A program made the translations under genes and the position numbers. Shown piece by piece: positions 7,421 to 11,930 of a stretch of 11,930 nucleotides of DNA. Under the pieces are notes generated by a model. The model saw only the letters and a list, made by a program, of their open reading frames with translations, did not search any database and was not told where the DNA came from. This stretch comes from GCA-002701945 sp964442015 (lineage in GTDB: Bacteria > Fidelibacterota > Marinisomatia > Marinisomatales > TCS55), in NCBI GenBank assembly GCA_964442015.1, contig CAYTYA010000051.1:1-11930 (forward strand), given 5' to 3'. Positions within the stretch are counted from its first letter, which is position 1. Every line of letters starts with the position of its first letter.

Positions 7421-9519
7421 GCAACAGAAAAATAATAATTCTATTTTTATTTCATTGTTTAGTAATGGGTCAAGAATCTATAACAGTAAACGATGGAAAA
7501 TATAGATCAGTAATTACTAGAGATGAATGGGGTGTGCCGCATGTGCATGGCAAAACGGATGCAGAGGCAGCATTTGGGCTGGCATATGCTCATGCACAGG
7601 ATGATTTTAAAACAATTCAGGATGTTCTAATAGCTTCAAGAGGGAAGCTTTCTGAACTCTATGGTGTAAAACTAAAGTCTATAAAAGGAATATTTAATTT
7701 ATTGAAAGGTGACATATCTAGTTTACAGGGAATACAAAATGTAGCGAATGATTATTTTGTTAATGTAATTGGAATATGGAATGGCTTAGATGAAAGATAT
7801 CTTAATGAGGTACCTTTAGATGTTAGAAATATTTGTGATGGTTATGCTGCAGGGATAAATAAATATGCAAAAGATAATCCAAGATCTATATTTAAGAAAT
7901 TATATCCACTAAAAGGTGTAGATATTATAGCAGGTTTTATGCATAGGACTCCTTTGTTTTATGGAATGGGTGGCGTGTTAAATAAATTATTGCAATCAAA
8001 GCCTCCCACACTTATTGGACATAAAGCAAATGATGAAAAAGGTGTGATGCAGATGCATGCCAGCAATGTTTTCGCTGTAAGTCCAAAAAGAAGTACAGAT
8101 GGATATACTCGTTTAATGGTTAATAGTCATCAACCTTGGTCCGGTCCGGTAGCTTGGTATGAAGCGCATATTTCTAGTGACGAAGGATGGGATATAATTA
8201 CTGGATTATTTCCTGGGTCGCCAGTGGGCCTTGTAGGTCATAATCCAGACTTAGGTTGGAGTCATACAGTAAATGATCCAGATCTTATTGATGTGTTTCG
8301 ACTTACTATTAATCCAAATAATGAAAATCAGTATTTATTTGATGGCGAATGGCTTGATCTTTCAATTGAGAAAATTAAAATCAAGGTAAAAATATTTGGG
8401 CTCTTTTATTGGAAAGTTAAAAGAGATTTATATAACTCAATACTGGGACCAGTATTGAAGACTGATCATGGAACATATGCTATACGATATGCATCTATGG
8501 GAGATGTAAGATTAGTAGAGCAATGGTATCGAATGAATCGTTCACGAAATCTATCTGAATTCAAAGAAGCAATGTCAATACATGCAATTCCTATGTTTAA
8601 CACAGGGTATGCAGATAAAGCTGGTAATATTTATTATGTGTATAATGCCAAAATACCAAAAAGGCATCCTGATTTAGATTGGAAGCAGGTCGTGCCTGGA
8701 GATAAATCAATTTATTTATGGAATGAATACATACCATATGAGGATTTACCACAAATTGAGAACCCCCCAGGAGGTTTTATATATAGTTGTAATAATACAC
8801 CATATCTTTGTACTGATAATCCAAAAGACTTTCCTGATCGGTTACCTGAAAATACAGGGATTGATACTCACCAAACTAATAGGGCATTAAGAGCATTAGA
8901 GTTATTTGGGCAAGATAAAAATATTTCACGTGAAGAATTTTTAGCATATAAATATGATAAGCAGTATTCGAAAAACTCTCATGTTGCAAAAGTATTGGAA
9001 AAATTTCTTTTGGATTCAAAGAACATTTCAAATGATTTGAAGCCAGCCGTTGATTTGTTAAAAAATTGGAATTTATCTGCGGAGCAGGAAAATAAGGCAG
9101 CCGCATTAGGATTTTTAACATTTCGGCATATTGGGTTTAACCCAGAAGAATACACCTATAATTATGATAAAATTATTAATAAAATGAAAGAAGGAATTCA
9201 GTTTTTAACTGAAAACTATGGTAGCATTGATATTCCACTTGGATCTGTTCAAAGATTAAAACATGGTACTGCAGATTTACCCCTTGGTGGCGGACCAGAT
9301 ATGTTGCGAGCAATTTATACAAGAAATGATGGAAATATTATGAAAGGTGTAGCTGGAGACTGTTACATTCAATTTATCGAATGGGATACAGAAGGAAATA
9401 TTTATTCCGAAAGTATTCATCAATTTGGCGCTAGTACTTCTGTTGTAGATTCGAAACACTACGATGATCAAGCGAAACTATTTTCAAAAGAGATGATGAA
9501 ACCTATTCGTAAAAAATAA
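7417..9519 (+). CDS. Exported penicillin acylase-family Ntn hydrolase
   Basis: A 700-residue precursor of the penicillin G/cephalosporin/acyl-homoserine-lactone acylase family, which cleaves amide bonds of acylated small molecules in the periplasm or outside the cell. An N-terminal signal peptide of about 18 residues ends in 'LVMGQ'. The alpha chain has the family entry 'TRDEWGVPHVHGKTDAEAAFGLAYAHAQD' region (about 34-62). The autocatalytic nucleophile is S216 ('HASNVFAV'), the future N-terminus of the beta chain. H238 ('SHQPW') is at beta-chain position 23, as in cephalosporin and penicillin acylases. 'YSCNNTP' (456-462) holds the expected oxyanion-region Asn, and 'LPLGGGPDMLRA' and 'GDCYIQFIEW' are typical C-terminal motifs. 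The residue before the nucleophile is Ala, not the usual Gly. The substrate is unknown: candidates are acyl-homoserine lactones, N-acyl amino acids or peptides. It overlaps the ThDP lyase gene by 4 nt. Confidence 0.88.
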   Translation: MSNRKIIILFLFHCLVMGQESITVNDGKYRSVITRDEWGVPHVHGKTDAEAAFGLAYAHAQDDFKTIQDVLIASRGKLSELYGVKLKSIKGIFNLLKGDISSLQGIQNVANDYFVNVIGIWNGLDERYLNEVPLDVRNICDGYAAGINKYAKDNPRSIFKKLYPLKGVDIIAGFMHRTPLFYGMGGVLNKLLQSKPPTLIGHKANDEKGVMQMHASNVFAVSPKRSTDGYTRLMVNSHQPWSGPVAWYEAHISSDEGWDIITGLFPGSPVGLVGHNPDLGWSHTVNDPDLIDVFRLTINPNNENQYLFDGEWLDLSIEKIKIKVKIFGLFYWKVKRDLYNSILGPVLKTDHGTYAIRYASMGDVRLVEQWYRMNRSRNLSEFKEAMSIHAIPMFNTGYADKAGNIYYVYNAKIPKRHPDLDWKQVVPGDKSIYLWNEYIPYEDLPQIENPPGGFIYSCNNTPYLCTDNPKDFPDRLPENTGIDTHQTNRALRALELFGQDKNISREEFLAYKYDKQYSKNSHVAKVLEKFLLDSKNISNDLKPAVDLLKNWNLSAEQENKAAALGFLTFRHIGFNPEEYTYNYDKIINKMKEGIQFLTENYGSIDIPLGSVQRLKHGTADLPLGGGPDMLRAIYTRNDGNIMKGVAGDCYIQFIEWDTEGNIYSESIHQFGASTSVVDSKHYDDQAKLFSKEMMKPIRKK

Positions 9520-9546
9520 TTTATCTTTATCTATTACATATAAGTA

Positions 9547-10416
9547 ATGAATGAAATAAAACTCTTAGATGGAGCAATGGGAACTCAACTTTTAGACTCT
9601 GGAATAGAATTACCTTTACCAATATGGTCAGGTGATATAAATCTTACTCATCCGGAATATATAGAAAAAATTCATAAATCATATTTAGATGCTGGTGCGG
9701 ATATTTTAACTACCAACACATTTCGAACAACACCAAGGGCATACTCTAATAATGGTTTTTCTAAAAAGAATGCAATATCTAGATCTCATAAAAGTTTAAA
9801 TATGGCAGTTAAATTGGCTCGTAAGGTTGCAAGTAGAAATACAATTATTGCTGGATCAATAGCTCCACTTGAAGAATGCTATGAACCAAACTTATTTCCA
9901 GGATATGATTTGGCAAATAAGGAGTTCAGAGAGCTTGCAAGATGGTTGCAGGATGCAGGTGTGGATATGATATTATTTGAAACAATGGGATGTTGGCTTG
10001 AAATCAAATCAGCTATTTTATCCACAAATGATTTAAAAATTCCTAGATGGATAAGTTTAGTTTTAAGTAGTGAAAATAAATTGTTGGATGGAACAGATTT
10101 AACAAAGGTATTACTTAATTTATTAGACTTTGGAGTTGAAATGGTTCTTCTTAATTGCAATCCATGTAATACTACAAATGGTGCAATTAAATTTATAATA
10201 AAAAATTGGACTAAATCATGGGGTGTTTATCCAAATGTAGGTTTATCGATGCCTTCGAAGGAAGGAATAATAGAAAGTAAATTGAGTGTTAATAGGTTTA
10301 TGAAACAAGTTAATAGTTATATTGATGATGGTGCTTCCGTAATAGGAGCTTGCTGTGGATCAAGTCCATCTTACATAAGAGCTATTCGAGATTCAATTAA
10401 TCTAAAAATAAAATAA
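9547..10416 (+). CDS. Homocysteine S-methyltransferase family protein
   Basis: A 289-residue single-domain protein with the (beta/alpha)8 Hcy-binding fold. It shows 'LLDGAMGTQLLDSG' at the N-terminus, 'THPEYIEKIHKSYLDAGADI' and 'TTNTFRTTPRAY', and the three zinc/thiol-binding cysteines C204 ('LLNCNPC') and C269-C270 ('GACCGSSP'). The family moves a methyl group from S-methylmethionine, betaine or a methyl-folate/corrinoid partner to homocysteine, making methionine; some members use selenohomocysteine or selenocysteine. At 289 residues only the Hcy domain is present; it lacks the cobalamin and folate modules of MetH. It starts 27 nt after the acylase gene in the same direction and may share its transcript. 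Methyl donor and exact acceptor cannot be told from sequence alone. Confidence 0.87.
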   Translation: MNEIKLLDGAMGTQLLDSGIELPLPIWSGDINLTHPEYIEKIHKSYLDAGADILTTNTFRTTPRAYSNNGFSKKNAISRSHKSLNMAVKLARKVASRNTIIAGSIAPLEECYEPNLFPGYDLANKEFRELARWLQDAGVDMILFETMGCWLEIKSAILSTNDLKIPRWISLVLSSENKLLDGTDLTKVLLNLLDFGVEMVLLNCNPCNTTNGAIKFIIKNWTKSWGVYPNVGLSMPSKEGIIESKLSVNRFMKQVNSYIDDGASVIGACCGSSPSYIRAIRDSINLKIK

Positions 10417-10470
10417 TGATAAATCTTTTCCAGTATACATTCTCTCTAAATATTTGATTAAATTCCATGT

Positions 10471-11469
10471 ATGCCTCGGACTAAAATTTATTTATTTTCG
10501 ATTCTTTTTCTTTCAGTATTAGCTAATTATTCTTGTAGCGTTTCAGGTGATTCTTCTCCAGAAGCTTTGATAACTTTCCGAGTCGATATGGGCAATGAAA
10601 CTATCTCAGCTAATGGAATACATGTTGCAGGTACAATGCAATCTGTAAATGGTTCTATTGAAGAGATGTTTGATTTGGATAATAACGATGTATATGAAGT
10701 AACATTGTCATGCATAGTTGGTGATACAGTTGAATATATGTATTTAAATAGCAATGTTCTTGGTGGTAATGCTGAATCATTAGATAGCCTATCATGTGTT
10801 CTTTCTGGTACTGGCAATCGTTGGTTGGAAGTTCCAGATACAGATTCTCTTATTTTAGATATTGTTTGTTACAATAGTTGTTTAGCATGTGTTGATACAC
10901 TGGATGGCACAGTTAATAATCTAGAAGATCTTTATCTTTTTAAGGGATTATGGGAATTGCAAGATACGTGTGAAGCGTTGGATACTGTTGGTTTTAGCGT
11001 AAATAGTTCTGGTGATACTATCTGGGAGACAGAATCAACACTAGACCATGATTCCTTATTAATCTTTTTTCCAGATACGGGTGCTTACTTCACGTATGGA
11101 GATTGGCAAGGAAATTGTGATAATGAAGAAAGTTCATGCTTTTTCACGCAAACTTTTGATTTAGATCTTAATTCAAGCGGTCAGTTTTCCTATTATTTTT
11201 TAACGGAAGATAATGATTCATTGTTTGTTTATTTTACTTTGGCTTTGGGTGTTCAGGGACTTGATCATTTTACTTACAATCCTGATGTTTTAACGGTTCA
11301 ATACTATATTCCACCTGTTTATTCTTTTCCATCAAAGACTGAAGTGTATGATAAAATCAATGATGATTTTGATAATATACCTGATATTATTCCTAATTTC
11401 TCACCTGTTTGCTCTAGTTCAGGTCGTTTATCGCTGCAAGATCGAATAGGGCTACTAGATAATCCATAA
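10471..11469 (+). CDS. Cysteine-rich exported (probable lipo-) protein with FRVDM carbohydrate-binding-like domain
   Basis: A 332-residue secreted protein. The N-terminal hydrophobic segment (about 6-18) leads to 'LANYSC', with C22 as a possible lipidation site; Asn at -3 makes this a non-canonical lipobox. Residues about 33-130 start 'ALITFRVDMGNETIS', then 'GIHVAGTMQ', the pattern of a starch-binding-like beta-sandwich (CBM20/48 type) common in secreted FCB-group proteins. The remainder is Asp/Ser-rich with no recognised domain. Nine cysteines follow the lipobox (81, 109, 133, 137, 140, 167, 216, 223, 314), including the cluster C-x3-C-x2-C at 133-140; most probably form disulfides. It starts 54 nt after the methyltransferase gene and ends 21 nt before the thioredoxin-like gene. 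Function is unknown; a surface polymer- or metal-binding role is only a guess. Confidence 0.75.
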   Translation: MPRTKIYLFSILFLSVLANYSCSVSGDSSPEALITFRVDMGNETISANGIHVAGTMQSVNGSIEEMFDLDNNDVYEVTLSCIVGDTVEYMYLNSNVLGGNAESLDSLSCVLSGTGNRWLEVPDTDSLILDIVCYNSCLACVDTLDGTVNNLEDLYLFKGLWELQDTCEALDTVGFSVNSSGDTIWETESTLDHDSLLIFFPDTGAYFTYGDWQGNCDNEESSCFFTQTFDLDLNSSGQFSYYFLTEDNDSLFVYFTLALGVQGLDHFTYNPDVLTVQYYIPPVYSFPSKTEVYDKINDDFDNIPDIIPNFSPVCSSSGRLSLQDRIGLLDNP

Positions 11470-11473
11470 CAGT

Positions 11474-11479
11474 TATAAT
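11474..11479 (+). promoter_or_regulatory. Possible -10 element within a small inverted repeat upstream of the selenoprotein gene
   Basis: A perfect TATAAT sits inside AGTTAT-A-ATAACT (11471-11483), 11 nt before the GTG start. There is no good -35 element, and the gene could equally be read from the upstream transcript. Tentative. Confidence 0.25.
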
Positions 11480-11490
11480 AACTAATTATA

Positions 11491-11930
11491 GTGCCCAAGC
11501 TATATAAAATACTATTTATAAGTTTTATAATTATCCTTGTTGGTTGTGACAGAGGGTATGTTGTTAGAGTAACTGCACAAGATATTCTTGATGCCGCAGC
11601 ATTAGAGAAAGGAAAAAGAGCTGTTTTAATTAATATATGGGCAACTTGGTGAGGACCTTGCATAGCGGAGTTTCCGTTTATATATGATTTAGAAAAAAAA
11701 TACAATCAAGATCTTAAAGTGATTTTTGTAAGTGCTGATTGGCTTGAGCAGGAAAGAGATGTTATCAATTATTTGAAAAAGATAAATTTTAAAGGAGAAG
11801 CATATATTAAAGATCAACCGGATGAGGAGTTTATTAATAGTTTAAGTCAAGAGTGGACAGGTGCTCTTCCATTTACTATAGTATTTGGAAAATTATCAGG
11901 TTCCGTAGTAGATTTTTGGGAGAATTCAAA
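11491..11930 (+). CDS. Candidate selenoprotein: thioredoxin-like (TlpA/ResA-type) lipoprotein with UGPC active site (partial)
   Basis: Reading from GTG at 11491 gives a signal peptide with a canonical lipobox, LVGC, so C19 is the lipid anchor. A thioredoxin-like domain then begins: 'VLINIWATW', an in-frame TGA as codon 54 (11650-11652), and 'GPCIAEFPF'. The TGA replaces precisely the first Cys of WCGPC, giving W53-U54-G55-P56-C57. Beyond it 92 codons remain open to the window edge and keep the fold: 'LKVIFVSADW' and the cis-proline loop 'GALPFTIVF' (P127). TGA serves as a normal stop elsewhere in the window (ATGA overlaps at 119-122 and 7417-7420), so whole-genome reassignment is unlikely. 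An in-frame TAA at 11479 limits the start; GTG is the only usual start codon before the lipobox. The expected role is thiol-disulfide exchange or peroxide reduction at the outer face of a membrane. Alternatives are a Cys-to-stop mutation or a base error. The C-terminus lies beyond the window. Confidence 0.7.
11662..11681 (+). promoter_or_regulatory. Candidate bacterial SECIS hairpin
   Basis: Just downstream of the TGA, AGCGGA (11664-11669) pairs with TCCGTT (11673-11678) around the 3-nt loop GTT; one of the six pairs is a G-T wobble. With T11679 bulged, two more pairs extend the stem to 11662/11681; alternatively CATA (11661-11664) can pair with TATG (11683-11686). The six-pair stem starts 11 nt after the TGA and the loop 17 nt after it. 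This is, from memory, the spacing of the Escherichia coli fdhF SECIS. The G as first loop base also fits the bacterial SECIS model. The hairpin uses the G/C-ending codons GCG, GAG and CCG in an AT-rich gene, hinting at selection on RNA structure. Confidence 0.6.

Noticed and set aside
9547..10416. Homocysteine S-methyltransferase as part of selenium metabolism together with the selenoprotein
   Set aside because: Some family members act on selenium compounds, but nothing in this sequence distinguishes them and an unrelated gene lies between.
11650..11652. Genome-wide reassignment of TGA (to Trp or Gly) as the explanation for the in-frame TGA
   Set aside because: TGA ends several genes here at sensible places, including ATGA overlaps at 119-122 and 7417-7420. 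The site also calls for Cys/Sec, not Trp or Gly.
11650..11652. Thioredoxin-like gene as a simple pseudogene
   Set aside because: Not fully excluded, but disfavoured: no frameshift or other stop is seen, the stop falls on the Sec-prone cysteine, and a hairpin stands at SECIS distance.
11319..11705. Minus-strand open frame of 128 codons across the end of the Cys-rich gene and the selenoprotein gene
   Set aside because: It lies opposite a clearly thioredoxin-like reading frame with a lipobox, and its own product shows no recognisable features; it is a shadow.
1..11930. CRISPR array, tRNA, rRNA, insertion sequence or attachment site
   Set aside because: No regularly spaced direct repeats, tRNA-like cloverleaf, rRNA segment, transposase frame or flanking inverted repeats were seen on either strand.

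Overview
This is a strongly AT-rich window in which every gene lies on the + strand. The mix of genes suggests an uncultured marine bacterium of the Fibrobacteres-Chlorobi-Bacteroidetes (FCB) group, possibly Marinimicrobia/SAR406-like. The signs are a YwqK/MORN-repeat lipoprotein with a LysM domain, a lipoprotein with an 'FRVDM...HVAG' carbohydrate-binding-like domain, few Shine-Dalgarno sites and frequent ATGA overlaps. The lineage is an inference from gene content and style; there is no rRNA or marker gene to confirm it.

Layout. (1) Positions 3-122 hold the C-terminal end of an upstream gene, probably a nucleotidyltransferase. It overlaps the start of a Na+/solute symporter (119-1996). (2) A short region with two hairpins and a candidate promoter leads to a large repeat lipoprotein (2166-4250), closed by a textbook intrinsic terminator (4266-4295). 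A 100-N assembly gap sits inside this gene, exactly between two copies of a repeat. (3) 4339-5631 encodes a radical SAM protein of the spore photoproduct lyase family that seems to lack the family's catalytic hydrogen-donor cysteine. (4) 5696-10416 is a tight set of three genes: a ThDP enzyme closely resembling animal ILVBL/HACL2, an exported penicillin-acylase-type Ntn hydrolase overlapping it by ATGA, and a homocysteine S-methyltransferase-family protein. (5) 10471-11469 is a cysteine-rich exported protein. (6) 11491 to the window end is a thioredoxin-like lipoprotein whose reading frame crosses an in-frame TGA.

The highlight is the last gene. The TGA falls exactly on the first cysteine of the WCGPC active site, giving W-U-G-P-C. 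The frame stays open and thioredoxin-like to the window edge. A short GC-rich hairpin with a G-first apical loop begins 11 nt after the TGA, where a bacterial SECIS would be expected. Ordinary gene callers would miss this gene or split it. The best reading is an undescribed lipid-anchored TlpA/ResA-like selenoprotein. A nonsense mutation or sequence error remains possible, because the selenocysteine machinery is not in the window.

How the genes work together is only partly visible. The ThDP lyase and the acylase are probably co-translated. The cysteine-rich exported protein lies directly upstream of the thiol-redox selenoprotein, so the two may be functionally linked. There is no mobile element, CRISPR array, tRNA or rRNA, and no gene-free stretch longer than about 170 bases.
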